Positions 24,645-33,096 of a stretch of 45,377 nucleotides of DNA are shown one piece after another (within the stretch, counting starts at the first letter, position 1; each line of letters opens with the position of its first letter). This DNA is from Streptomyces sp. CBMA156 (GTDB lineage Bacteria; Actinomycetota; Actinomycetes; Streptomycetales; Streptomycetaceae). Below the pieces are notes generated by a model that made no database searches, was not told the DNA's origin, and saw nothing but the letters and a program-made list of their open reading frames with translations. The position numbers and the translations under genes are program-made. The stretch lies in the NCBI RefSeq assembly GCF_014596515.1, contig NZ_MSJQ01000413.1, positions 1-45,377 on the forward strand, written 5' to 3'.

Positions 24645-24900
24645 GGCCCGGCGCGGGCCAGGGACCAGCCGGCGCGCTTCCCGTCGCCGTCGACGCACTC
24701 GAAGGTCACGGCGGTGCGCAGGACGGCGCCGGTCCATCGCCTCGGACAGCTCGGCGTGGCGGCCGTCCCGGGTGGCCTCCACGCAGGTCTCACGCAGGTG
24801 CCGCTCGTCGGCGAGCGACTGGGCGACCATCGCGACCGTCTCGCGTCGCCGGGAGCCGAACCAGGGGACCGGCGGCGTGTAGCGGACACGGGACGCCCCT
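24645..24900 (-). pseudogene. Frameshifted remnant of an unidentified gene
   Basis: On the minus strand one frame reads VRYTPPVPWFGSRRRETVA then MVAQSLADERHLRETCVEAT and HAELSEAMD down to about 24745. A second frame, shifted by one base, continues AVLRTAVTFECVDGDGKRAGW to about 24660. Both pieces have protein-like composition, unlike the Arg/Pro-rich third frame. No intact start or single frame joins them. I do not recognise the family. It lies downstream of the Lrp-type gene in the same orientation. Confidence 0.4.
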
Positions 24901-24933
24901 GCCCGGGCGGGGGCGTGGTGTTCCGCCTGGGGG

Positions 24934-25881
24934 TCAGGGCAGGACGTGGGCGAGGCGTTTGACCTCGCGGAGGGTGGGCGCGGTCTCGATGTTCTGGATG
25001 CCAGGGAGGGGGCCGATGCGCTGGTCGAGATAGCTGTAGAGGTCGGCGGGCGTACGGAAGACGCCGCTGGCGACGAGGTTGGCGGTGCCGGTGATGGCGG
25101 CGGCGAAGGCGATCTCGGGGTGGGTGGCGAGGGCCTCGCCGACGGTGCGCAGGTGGACCGGGACGACGTTCAGCCACAGCTGGGTGGTCATCCGGTAGCC
25201 CAGGAGCTGGGGGTCGAAGTCGACGGAGAAGCCGAGAGCGCCTTCGTCCCTGAGCCGGTCGAGGTGGCGCTGGACACTGGAGGCGGAGCGGTCGGCCGCG
25301 GTACCGAGTTCGGCAAGGGGGGCCCGGCCGTCGCGGGCCAGTTCGGCGAACAGCACCCGGTCGGTGGCATCCAGGGGCAGCGGTTCCGGCGCGGGGGACG
25401 GCTCGGTCGGGGCCGGGGCGTGGAAACGGGTGGCGTGCCAGGTGCTGGTGGTGCCGACGAAGATCCGCATCATGCAGTGGGCGCTGACGGACAGCACGTT
25501 CGGGGTGCGCGGGAGCTTCTGCAGCAGGAGGGCGTTGCGCTCGTCGGCGGTGCGGGTGTTGAGGGCGCAGTAGAGCTCGGTGCCGCCGGAAGCCAGGGTG
25601 ACCCAGCTGGTGTCGGGACGGCGGGCCAGCGCGTCGGCGATGGCGGCGGCCGCGTCGGGTGTGCAGCGCAGGCGCAGCAGCCAGCGCACCAGGCCCAGAC
25701 GGTCGGGCACCGGTTGGCCCACGATGCGCAGGCCCATGGTGCGCAGCCGTCGGTAGCGACGGGCGACGGTCCGCTCGGAGACGTCCAGGTCCTGGGCGAG
25801 GCGGCTGAAGGGAGCCCGGCCGTCCAGTTGGAGGCCCTGGAGCAGCCGCTGATCGAGCTCGTCGAGCCTGTCCGAATCCAC
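24934..25881 (-). CDS. Lrp/AsnC-type regulator with two HTH-ligand modules
   Basis: 315 aa, twice the usual length. Module 1: LDELDQRLLQGLQLDGRAPFSRLAQDL with recognition helix SERTVARRYRRL, then a RAM-like ligand domain. Module 2: LDATDRVLFAELARDGRAPLAELG with SASSVQRHLDRL, followed by MTTQLWLNVVP and NLVASGVFRTPADLYSYL. Double Lrp proteins are frequent in actinobacteria and commonly control a neighbouring exporter or amino-acid gene. The GTG at 25881 follows GAGG. It is divergent from the MFS gene with 116 bp between, and most likely controls it. Confidence 0.92.
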   Translation of the reverse strand: MDSDRLDELDQRLLQGLQLDGRAPFSRLAQDLDVSERTVARRYRRLRTMGLRIVGQPVPDRLGLVRWLLRLRCTPDAAAAIADALARRPDTSWVTLASGGTELYCALNTRTADERNALLLQKLPRTPNVLSVSAHCMMRIFVGTTSTWHATRFHAPAPTEPSPAPEPLPLDATDRVLFAELARDGRAPLAELGTAADRSASSVQRHLDRLRDEGALGFSVDFDPQLLGYRMTTQLWLNVVPVHLRTVGEALATHPEIAFAAAITGTANLVASGVFRTPADLYSYLDQRIGPLPGIQNIETAPTLREVKRLAHVLP

Positions 25882-25997
25882 CGCGATACCTCATCTGTGT
25901 GCCGGATCCTTCCGTCCCGCAGGGTATGGCTTGGGGTGCCTGCGGTGGGGCGCAGAGGGTGTGGAGGTCTTGCCCACTCACTCCGGGAGTTCGTTTC

Positions 25998-27539
25998 ATG
26001 CGTATCTGGGGGCCCTTGGCAGCGATCTGCCTGGGCACGTTCATGCTGCTGGTCGATGTCACCATCGTGCTGGTCGCCCTGCCGTCCATGTCCGGATCGC
26101 TGGACGCGTCCTTGTCGCAACTGCAGTGGGTGGCCGACGGCTACGCGCTGGCGGTCGCCGCCGCCCTGCTGGGCGCGGGCATGCTCGCCGACCTGCACGG
26201 CCGGCGCCGCGTGTACGCGGCGGGCCTGCTCGTCTTCGCCCTCGCCTCCGTCGCCTGTGCGCTGTCACCGGACATGGGCTGGCTGATCGCCGCCCGCCTG
26301 GTGCAGGGCATCGGCGCGGCCGCCATGTTCGCCACCACCCTCTCCCTGATCGGCACCCTGTACTCGGGGCGCCGGCTGGGGATGGCCTTCGGCATCTGGG
26401 CGGCGGTGGCCGCCAGTGCTGCCGCGCTCGGCCCGGTCCTGGGCGGCCTCCTCACCGAGGCCCTGGACTGGCGGTGGATCTTCTACGTCAACGTGCCCGT
26501 CACCGCGCTCGCCCTGTGGATGACCTTCCGCTACGTCCCCCGCTCCACCCCGGCCAAGGACGCCACCCGGCGTCTGGACGTGCCTGGTCTGCTGCTCTTC
26601 GCCGTCGGCGCGGGCGGCCTGGTCTACGCCCTGACCGGGTCGCACTCCCACGGCTGGACCGCCGCGGCCACGCTGGTCCCCCTCGGTGCGGCCCTGCTCG
26701 CGCTCGTGGCCTTCGTCGGCGTGCAGAGGCGCAGCGTCCACCCGCTGCTGGACCTCTCGCTCTTCCGCCGGCCCGCGTTCACCGCGGCGATGATCACCAT
26801 CGCCGTCGGGGAGGCGGCGGTGTACGGGATCCTTCCCTACACCTCGATGTGGCTGCAGTCCGTTCAGCACCTCTCCCCGGTCGGCGCCGGCCTGGTCGTT
26901 CTGCCGCACGCCCTGGCCGCCGCCCTGGTCGCGATCGTGAGCGGCCGGTGGATGCCCAAGCCCTCCCCCCGCGTGGGCGCCACCCTCGGCCTGTTCCTCG
27001 CGGGCCTCGGGGTGTCGGCCGAGGGCTTCCTGGGCCCCGGCTCCGGGTGGCCCGCCCTGGTCGGCGGCCTCGCGCTGAGCGGCCTCGGCATGGGACTGGT
27101 CTTCCAGGTCGCCGCCGCCCTCGCCCTGGGCTCGGTGCCCTACGACCGCGCCGGAATGGCCGGCGGCACCTACAGCACCTTCGAACAGCTCGGCTACGCC
27201 TTCGGCGTCGCCGTCTTCGGCACGCTGGCCGTCTCCACCATGGGCCGATCCATGGAGGGCAAGGTCACCGACCCGCACCAGGCCGCCCAAACCCTGTCCG
27301 GCGGCGGAGCCGACGGCCTGATCGCCGCCGCTCCGGCCGGGCGGCGCGGTGCCCTGGAAGACACCCTGCACGCGGTGTTCGCCACCGGGCACAACACCCT
27401 CGCCCTGACCGCGGGTGCCCTCGCCATGGCCAGTGCGGCCCTGGTCCTGTTCCTCACCCGGCACACCGGCAGCGAACCGCCCGCCGCCGACGGCTGGGAA
27501 CAGCCGGCGGACCCGGAACTCCAGGCCACGGGCGGCTGA
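25998..27539 (+). CDS. MFS transporter, DHA2 drug/H+ antiporter type
   Basis: 513 aa with evenly spaced hydrophobic segments consistent with a 14-helix DHA2 exporter. The first helix carries FMLLVDVTIVLVALP with the family's membrane Asp; ADLHGRRRVYAAG is motif A in loop 2-3; LVQGIGAAAMFATTLSLI and ALGPVLGGLLTEALDWRWIF match motifs B and C of EmrB/QacA-type pumps. It probably exports toxic compounds using the proton gradient. GGGAG precedes the ATG at 25998. The divergent double-Lrp gene is its likely regulator. Confidence 0.93.
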   Translation: MRIWGPLAAICLGTFMLLVDVTIVLVALPSMSGSLDASLSQLQWVADGYALAVAAALLGAGMLADLHGRRRVYAAGLLVFALASVACALSPDMGWLIAARLVQGIGAAAMFATTLSLIGTLYSGRRLGMAFGIWAAVAASAAALGPVLGGLLTEALDWRWIFYVNVPVTALALWMTFRYVPRSTPAKDATRRLDVPGLLLFAVGAGGLVYALTGSHSHGWTAAATLVPLGAALLALVAFVGVQRRSVHPLLDLSLFRRPAFTAAMITIAVGEAAVYGILPYTSMWLQSVQHLSPVGAGLVVLPHALAAALVAIVSGRWMPKPSPRVGATLGLFLAGLGVSAEGFLGPGSGWPALVGGLALSGLGMGLVFQVAAALALGSVPYDRAGMAGGTYSTFEQLGYAFGVAVFGTLAVSTMGRSMEGKVTDPHQAAQTLSGGGADGLIAAAPAGRRGALEDTLHAVFATGHNTLALTAGALAMASAALVLFLTRHTGSEPPAADGWEQPADPELQATGG

Positions 27540-27547
27540 CCCCCCGC

Positions 27548-27580
27548 GGCGCCGGGCGGGCTCACCGCCCGCCCGGCGCC
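27548..27580 (+). terminator. Perfect 14-bp hairpin after the MFS gene
   Basis: GGCGCCGGGCGGGC (27548-27561) and its exact complement (27567-27580) around loop TCACC, 9 nt after the MFS stop codon. Confidence 0.88.
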
Positions 27581-27702
27581 GGCGGGGCCACTCCCGAAAC
27601 GTCCGGGAAAAAGTCCCGTCCCGATGTCAAGGCAGCCGGGTCCGCTCCGACGTCATGGTGTGCGGCGTCCGGCCGCACGGTGGTGCGACAGGAGCTTCAG
27701 CC

Positions 27703-28347
27703 ATGGAACAACTGCTCAGAGTCATGAACTTCAACGTCTCGAGCGACGGCATCGCCGCCGGCGAGCACCAGACCCTCGAACTGCCGTTCGGCCTCGATCG
27801 CGCCGAGCGGCTGTTCTCCTGGGCGGGCGCCACGGCGAGCTGGCCGATGCGCACCGATCCCGGAGGCAGCCGGGGCCTGGACGACTACTTCACCCGGGAC
27901 TTCGCCCGCAACATCGGGGCAGAGATCATGGGCCGCAACAAGTTCGGGCCCCAGCGCGGGCCCTGGCAGGACCACGAGTGGCAGGGCTGGTGGGGCGGCC
28001 AACCCCCCTTCCACACCCCGGTGTTCGTGATGACCCACCACCCGCGCCCGTCGTTCGCGCTCTCCGACACCACGTTCCACTTCGTCGACGGCGACCCGAC
28101 CACGGTCCTCGCACAGGCCCGAGCGGCCGCCGACGGCAAGGACGTCCGGCTCGGCGGCGGCGTCACCACCATCCGGCAGTTCCTCGACGCCGGTCTCGTC
28201 GACACCCTGCACGTGGCGGTCTCCCCGGTGAAGCTCGGATCCGGACTGAAGCTCTGGGACTCCCCCGACGAGCTGCTCGACCGCTTCGACCTGGAGGTCG
28301 TGCCCAGCCCGAGCGGCGTGGCGCACCACCTCTTCTGGCGGCGCTGA
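27703..28347 (+). CDS. Dihydrofolate reductase/RibD C-terminal family protein
   Basis: 214 aa. It starts MEQLLRVMNFNVSSDGIAAG, the first strand of the fold, contains AEIMGRNKFGP (the GRxxF/T-type motif), PVFVMTHHPRP, and ends with VRLGGGVTTIRQFLDAGLVDTLHVAVSPVKLGSG. The GGG turn and LVDTLHVAVSPVKLGSG are hallmarks of the RibD C-terminal domain, which uses NADPH. Stand-alone members are called dihydrofolate reductase family proteins, but their substrates are mostly unknown. AGGAG precedes the ATG at 27703. Confidence 0.88.
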   Translation: MEQLLRVMNFNVSSDGIAAGEHQTLELPFGLDRAERLFSWAGATASWPMRTDPGGSRGLDDYFTRDFARNIGAEIMGRNKFGPQRGPWQDHEWQGWWGGQPPFHTPVFVMTHHPRPSFALSDTTFHFVDGDPTTVLAQARAAADGKDVRLGGGVTTIRQFLDAGLVDTLHVAVSPVKLGSGLKLWDSPDELLDRFDLEVVPSPSGVAHHLFWRR

Positions 28348-28353
28348 CACGGA

Positions 28354-28388
28354 GGCCCCACTGCCCGACGGGGGTGGGCGGTGGGGCC
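28354..28388 (+). terminator. Hairpin after the DHFR-like gene, duplicated from the phospholipase terminator
   Basis: GGCCCCACTGCCC pairs with GGGCGGTGGGGCC (one T-G wobble). Stem and following sequence match the hairpin at 29896-29926. Confidence 0.8.
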
Positions 28389-28820
28389 CGCGGCCCCAGC
28401 CGGCGGCGCCGGCCCCCGGGTGGCCGGTGAACCGCCCGGATCCAGGGCGCCGGAGCAGCCGGTGTTGCGGCGCATCCGGGCGACGGTCAGTATCGAATGG
28501 CCGACCCGAGAGCCGAAGGGCACCGTCCCCACGAGTGGAAGGCCCGGCGGAAGGACCCCTTCGGCGGTCGGGTGGGGAGGCCGCTTCGAGCGCCGCCCGC
28601 ACACGGCAGGGGCGAAGCCTCACCTCGCCCGTCCGGGTGTGTTCCGTGTCCCTCCTCGGGGGAGTGAGTCGCGAGCACCGGATACGACGGACATCGCTCC
28701 ATCCGTAGCCGGGGAACCCGCTCGCGCCGGGCCTGGTGTTCGCCACCGTGCCGCGACGCCCCGTCGCCGCACCGGTCGGCTGGCACCGGCGCCACCCGCC
28801 TTCGGAAGGAGTTCCCCCCC
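28389..28820. other. Intergenic region with a phospholipase gene-end remnant, no gene seen
   Basis: 28389-28434 resembles the 3' end of the phospholipase C gene read on the minus strand (RFTGHPGAGAA against RFTGHLETGAA). The remaining 390 bp contain no convincing coding frame. They should hold the promoter of the methyltransferase, but I find no clear -35/-10. Confidence 0.45.
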
Positions 28821-29831
28821 ATGCCTGACACGTACCTTCCGTCCATGTCACTGGATGCCTACCTCCGCACCATCGCGAGCGACCATGCCCAGCTGAGCTC
28901 CCTGATCGACCGTGCCCGGCTGCGGGAGGTCGCCGTGGACGGCGGCCTCGCCGCCTGCGACAACGAGTTCGAGTCCGACGCCACCGGCCGGGGCGACTCC
29001 TACCGCCGCGCCCAGCAGGACGCCTCCGTCCGCTGGACCGGAGCGCGCCGGCTGCTGGAACTCGCCGCACCGGCCCACGCGGCCGGTGACGTCACGGTGC
29101 TCGACGTCCTGGGCGGGGACGGGACCATCGCACGGGCGCTGACCGCGCACGGCGGCGGCACGAGCGCGAGGCTGCGGATCCTGACCGGTGACATCTCGGG
29201 CGCGATGGTGGAGCGGGCGCTCGCCTACGGGCTGTCCGCGCTCCGGCAGTCCGCCGAGGCGCTGATCCTCAGGGACGAATCCGTCAACGCCGTGCTCCTG
29301 GCCTACGGCACCCACCACATCGCCCCCGAACGGCGCCCGCTCGCCATCGCCGAGGCCGTCCGCGTGGCGAGGGCCGGAGGCCGGGTCGTGGTGCACGACT
29401 TCGACGACTCCAGTCCCATGGCCAGGTTCTTCGGCGAGGTCGTCCACTCGTACTCGGCGGTGGGCCACCCGTACGAGCACTTCAGCCGGGCCCGGATGGT
29501 GGCCCTCTTCGACGGGCTCGACGTGCCCGTCAGCGTCTCGGACGTCTACGACCCGCTGATCGTCCGAGCGGAGACCGAGGACGAGGCCCGCCGGCGCATG
29601 TGCGACTACCTCGCCGACATGTACGGCATCCATGCCTTCTTCGCTCGGCTGGACCGGAACGAGGCCTGGCACCGCGTCCAGCAGCACTTCGACCACACCG
29701 CCTACCTCGCCGGCATCGATGCGCCACCGGGCACCCGGGTCCGCCCCACGACGTACCGCGTGGACGACGGCTACGCGGCCGAGGTACCCAGGATGGCACT
29801 CGCGGCCGTGGCCACGAAGGCACCGGTCTGA
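28821..29831 (+). CDS. Class I SAM-dependent methyltransferase
   Basis: 336 aa. Motif I is VLDVLGGDGTIARAL, followed by an acidic motif-I-post (ILTGDISGAMVERAL). SVNAVLLAYGTHHI corresponds to motif II/III and VRVARAGGRVVVHDFDD to the strand after, as in ubiquinone/menaquinone-type methyltransferases. The 100 residues on either side of the core are helical. The substrate is unknown; size and layout suit a small-molecule O-, N- or C-methyltransferase. AAGGAG stands nine nt before the ATG at 28821. It converges with the phospholipase C gene and shares its terminator. Confidence 0.87.
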   Translation: MPDTYLPSMSLDAYLRTIASDHAQLSSLIDRARLREVAVDGGLAACDNEFESDATGRGDSYRRAQQDASVRWTGARRLLELAAPAHAAGDVTVLDVLGGDGTIARALTAHGGGTSARLRILTGDISGAMVERALAYGLSALRQSAEALILRDESVNAVLLAYGTHHIAPERRPLAIAEAVRVARAGGRVVVHDFDDSSPMARFFGEVVHSYSAVGHPYEHFSRARMVALFDGLDVPVSVSDVYDPLIVRAETEDEARRRMCDYLADMYGIHAFFARLDRNEAWHRVQQHFDHTAYLAGIDAPPGTRVRPTTYRVDDGYAAEVPRMALAAVATKAPV

Positions 29832-29895
29832 GCCGGACGACGGCACCGGGCGGAGCGGCGTGACGCACCGCCCGTTCCGGCGCCGCCGGCGCGAA

Positions 29896-29926
29896 GGCCC
29901 CACCGCCCGGCGCGGGCGGTGGGGCC
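29896..29926. terminator. Perfect 13-bp bidirectional hairpin
   Basis: GGCCCCACCGCCC-GGCGC-GGGCGGTGGGGCC lies between the convergent methyltransferase and phospholipase C genes, 8 nt beyond the latter's stop. Confidence 0.88.
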
Positions 29927-29933
29927 CGCGGCC

Positions 29934-32018
29934 TCAGCCGGTGACGCTGGCGGCGCCCGTCTCCAGGTGGCCGGTGAAGCGCTGGGACCAGCTGCCGTCG
30001 GCGTCCACCGTCACGGTGAAGTCGTACCAGCCGTTGGTGTAGGCCACGGCGTTGAAGAAGTCGGTCACGCTGCCGCCGGCCGGGACCTGGTACGTCCAGG
30101 GGCCGTCCGTGCGGTAGTTGTCGGACGCGATGGTGAAGGTCAGCGGCGTGGTGCCGGAGTTGGCGAGCCTGAAGTACACCGCCGGCTTGCCCGTGCCCGG
30201 CTCGACCGCGTACGAGGCGGTGACCGCCGCGTTCTTGCCCGCCTTCGTCGCGTCGCCCTTGAAGCGGCGCAGGAAGCGGTTGGGGCCGACCACCGTGAGG
30301 TCGTACGGGCCGCCGCCGAAGCCGCTGCCGCAGTTGAAGAAGTCGCTGGTGCTGCCGCCCGGGTCGACCGTGTACTGCCAGGGGCCGCCGCCGCGGTAGG
30401 CGTTGGCGTACGCGGCGAAGTGGGCGGACTTCGCCGCCGGCGCCCCCACGTTGGCCATCGTGATCCAGACCTTCATCACCCCGCCCGAACCGAACTCCAG
30501 GTGGTCCAGGTTGGCGTTGGGCTGGTACGGCAGGGCCCGCGCGGGCCGGGTGCCGGGCTCCTGCACCGGGAGCTGGTTGTTCACCGGGGCCGGGTTGGGC
30601 AGCGGACCGCAGGCGGCGAGGCCGATGGTCTGCGAGGTGTCGGGCAGGGCGGGCAGGCCGTACACCGGGTTGGCGAAGTCGAACACGCCGGTCAGGTCGC
30701 CGCAGACGCGGCGGCGCCAGTCGCTGATGTTCGGGCAGGTTGCGGGCTTGCCGAGGGCGGCCGTCCAGGACTCCAGGAAGCGCAGCACCGAGGTGTGGTC
30801 GAAGGTCTCGGAGTTGACCCAGCCGCCGCGGGTCCAGGGCGAGACGGCGATCATCGGGACGCGGAAGCCGAGGCCGATGTTGGTGCCGCTGTAGAACTCG
30901 CCCGGGGTTCCGGCCGGGGCGGCCGGCGGCGGGACGTGGTCGAAGAAGCCGTCGTTCTCGTCGTAGTTGATGAACAGGATCGACGAGTTGAAGACGTTCG
31001 GGTCCGCGTTGAGCGCGTCGATCACCATGTGGACGAAGTGCGCGCCGTCCACCGGGGTGGAGTACGGGTGCTCGGAGGAGGCCTGGTCAGGGACGATCCA
31101 GGAGACCTGCGGGAGCGTGCCGGCCAGCACGTCGGCCTTGATCGCGGCGGCGATGTCGTCCGGGGTCCTGCCGGTCACCTTGGGCACCGAGCCCATGCCC
31201 TTGACCGCGAGCGGGCTGCCGGCCGGGGCGCCGGAGAACTGGCTGAAGTAGGCCAGCGCGTTGTCGCCGTAGTTGTCGGCGGCGTTCTGGTAGACCTTCC
31301 AGCTCACCCCGGCGCTCTCCAGCGCCTCGGCGTAGGTCTGCCAGCGCAGGCCCTTCTCGTCGCCGCCGTCGTAGGCCGGGCCGCCCGCGGTGCCGGCCGG
31401 GTCGATCTGGCCGGACCAGTGGTAGGTGCGGTTGGGGCCGGTCGCGCTCAGGACGGAGCAGTGGTAGGCGTCGCAGATGGTCCAGTTCTCGGCCAGCGCG
31501 TAGTGGAACGGGAGGTCCTGGCGGGTGAGGAAGCCGAGCGTGCGGACGTTGCCCTTGGCGGCGACCCAGGAGTCCATCCTGCCGCCGTTCCAGGCCTTGT
31601 GCTGGTCGCTCCAGCCGTGACTGAGGTCGCCGTTGCATTGGGCGAGGCGCTCGGGGTCGGCGCCGCCGGCCGGCTTGGTCAGGCTGAACTGCCACGGGTA
31701 CTGGCGGGAGAGCAGGCCGTTCGGCTGGTTGAAGACGCTGTAGCCGCCGGAGATCTGGATGGCGCTGCGGTCGGCGAAGCCGCGCACGCCGCGCAGCGTG
31801 CCGAAGTAGTGGTCGAAGCTGCGGTTCTCCTGCATCAGGATCACCACGTGCTGGGCGTCGCGGATGGTGCCGGTGGTGCCGAGCGCGGTGGTGGCGGCCG
31901 CTGCGGCCGGGCCGCCCGGGGCGGCACCCGCGGCGCCGGCACCGGTGCCGGCCACGGCGAGGCCCGCCGCGGCGGCACCGGACAGCGTGACGAACTTCCT
32001 ACGACTCAACTCGGCCAT
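29934..32018 (-). CDS. Tat-exported phosphocholine-specific phospholipase C
   Basis: 694 aa. The Tat signal has S5-RRKF and a hydrophobic core to about residue 32. The catalytic phosphoesterase domain starts QHVVILMQENRSFDHYFGTLRG, where E64 and N65 are metal ligands in the acid phosphatase-like superfamily. SHGWSDQHKAWNGG, NWTICDAYHCSVLSATGPNR and NYDENDGFFDHVPPP follow in family order. Two C-terminal DUF756-type beta domains cover about 500-690 (HFAAYANAYRGGGPWQYTVDPGG, DNYRTDGPWTYQVPAGGS). It hydrolyses phosphatidylcholine or sphingomyelin outside the cell. The ATG at 32018 is set by the Tat signal. Homologues are often phosphate-regulated. Confidence 0.95.
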   Translation of the reverse strand: MAELSRRKFVTLSGAAAAGLAVAGTGAGAAGAAPGGPAAAAATTALGTTGTIRDAQHVVILMQENRSFDHYFGTLRGVRGFADRSAIQISGGYSVFNQPNGLLSRQYPWQFSLTKPAGGADPERLAQCNGDLSHGWSDQHKAWNGGRMDSWVAAKGNVRTLGFLTRQDLPFHYALAENWTICDAYHCSVLSATGPNRTYHWSGQIDPAGTAGGPAYDGGDEKGLRWQTYAEALESAGVSWKVYQNAADNYGDNALAYFSQFSGAPAGSPLAVKGMGSVPKVTGRTPDDIAAAIKADVLAGTLPQVSWIVPDQASSEHPYSTPVDGAHFVHMVIDALNADPNVFNSSILFINYDENDGFFDHVPPPAAPAGTPGEFYSGTNIGLGFRVPMIAVSPWTRGGWVNSETFDHTSVLRFLESWTAALGKPATCPNISDWRRRVCGDLTGVFDFANPVYGLPALPDTSQTIGLAACGPLPNPAPVNNQLPVQEPGTRPARALPYQPNANLDHLEFGSGGVMKVWITMANVGAPAAKSAHFAAYANAYRGGGPWQYTVDPGGSTSDFFNCGSGFGGGPYDLTVVGPNRFLRRFKGDATKAGKNAAVTASYAVEPGTGKPAVYFRLANSGTTPLTFTIASDNYRTDGPWTYQVPAGGSVTDFFNAVAYTNGWYDFTVTVDADGSWSQRFTGHLETGAASVTG

Positions 32019-32139
32019 CAGAACCGGTCCGTCCCTTCGCTGGCGATGTTGTGCACACAAGTCGGGGCCATCGATCGCGGAGAAGTCTCCACCGCGGCCG
32101 AACCGGGCCACCAGATGCGGGCGCCAGGGTTGGCGGACT

Positions 32140-32182
32140 GTTCGCCGGAGCGCCACCGGAGTTCGCCCGGTCGTCACCGAGC
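32140..32182. promoter_or_regulatory. 21-bp tandem repeat, PHO-box-like
   Basis: GTTCGCCGGAG (32140) and GTTCGCCCGGT (32161) recur at 21 bp, each followed by a CACCG-containing half (32154, 32175). Units of 10-11 bp with a GTTC/GTCAC start resemble the direct-repeat units bound by PhoP in Streptomyces. The repeat lies 120-165 bp upstream of the phospholipase C start. The match to the strict consensus is partial. Confidence 0.3.
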
Positions 32183-32217
32183 GACGCCCGGCTGAACGGA
32201 CGAAGGGGCCGGGGTGC

Positions 32218-32877
32218 TCAGCGGTCCTTGACGTCGATCCCCAGCGCCTGGGCGAACTGGGGTGCCAGCTCCATCAGTTGGAGGGAGCTGATGACCGCGC
32301 CGCGCAGCCCCTGGTGGCCGTCGGTCAGGCCGAGCCGGACGGCCCCGCGCAGGTCGGTCTTGCTCAGCGTCGCGCCGCGCAGCCGGACCTCCTCCAGCGT
32401 GGAGCCGGGGAAGGACACCCCGGTCAGCTTCGCCTCGCCGAAGTCCACGTCGCGCAGCAGGCAGTCCTCGAAGACGACGTCCCGCAGGACGGCCGAGCGC
32501 AGGTTGACCGCCTCCAGCTTGCAGCCCCGGAACACCACCCGGCGCAGCGCCGAGCCGTACCCGGCGACCCCGGCGAGCACCCCGCCGACGAAGGAGCTGT
32601 CCTGCCACTCGGAGCTGCTCAGGTCGCAGGCGACCCAGCGGCCGGCCTGCACCCAGACCTCGTTGAACCGGGCCTGGCGCAGCTTGACCCCGCTGAGCGC
32701 GACGCCGGTGAAGGCGCACTCCAGGAAGGACCCGCCGGCGCCGGACTCGTCGGTGTGCTCGCCGCCGTCGAAGTGCGCGGTGTCGTACCGCTCGTCACTG
32801 CGCAGCGGCCCGGTGTGCGGGCGCAGCAGTTCGGCGTACGGGAGGTCGGCGAGCCGGTCGGGGACGGCACGGGACAT
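32218..32877 (-). CDS. Pentapeptide repeat protein
   Basis: 219 aa. From about residue 55 the sequence follows the A(D/N)LxX rhythm: FLECAFTGVALSGVKLRQARF, CDLSSSEWQDSSFVGG, FRGCKLEAVNLRSAVLRDVVFEDCLLRDVDFGEAKLTGVSF and LRGATLSKTDLRGAV. Such repeats build a right-handed quadrilateral beta-helix. Some members mimic DNA and protect gyrase; most have no known role. No signal peptide or membrane helix. AGGAG precedes the ATG at 32877. Confidence 0.9.
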   Translation of the reverse strand: MSRAVPDRLADLPYAELLRPHTGPLRSDERYDTAHFDGGEHTDESGAGGSFLECAFTGVALSGVKLRQARFNEVWVQAGRWVACDLSSSEWQDSSFVGGVLAGVAGYGSALRRVVFRGCKLEAVNLRSAVLRDVVFEDCLLRDVDFGEAKLTGVSFPGSTLEEVRLRGATLSKTDLRGAVRLGLTDGHQGLRGAVISSLQLMELAPQFAQALGIDVKDR

Positions 32878-33042
32878 GGCGGTGGCTCCTGCGGTCGGGG
32901 GCGGAGGGGTCTCGCCCGCATGCTCGCACGCGGCACCGACAACGGCCCGTACCGACAACGGCCGCCCTGCAACGGGCCCGCCCGTACCGACGATGCCTGC
33001 CGCGGCCCCGCCCGCCCTGCGCCACACCGCCCGACAACCGCG
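32878..33042. other. Short intergenic stretch upstream of the pentapeptide gene
   Basis: Contains near-repeats of CCGTACCGACAACGG/CCGTACCGACGATG (about 32948-32996). I see no gene. Confidence 0.35.
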
Positions 33043-33084
33043 GCGCCCCGGACCGGCCGCGTCGAGGCGGCCGGTCCGGGGCGC
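33043..33084 (-). terminator. Perfect 18-bp hairpin after snapalysin 1
   Basis: GCGCCCCGGACCGGCCGC (33043-33060) and its exact complement (33067-33084) around loop GTCGAG, 12 nt after the stop codon of the minus-strand gene. Confidence 0.9.
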
Positions 33085-33096
33085 TCACCGCTCGGG

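Noticed and set aside
29919..32195. 758-residue plus-strand open frame opposite phospholipase C
   Set aside because: Composition is the typical antisense Val/Gly/Arg/Asp pattern; the minus-strand frame has Tat signal and catalytic motifs.
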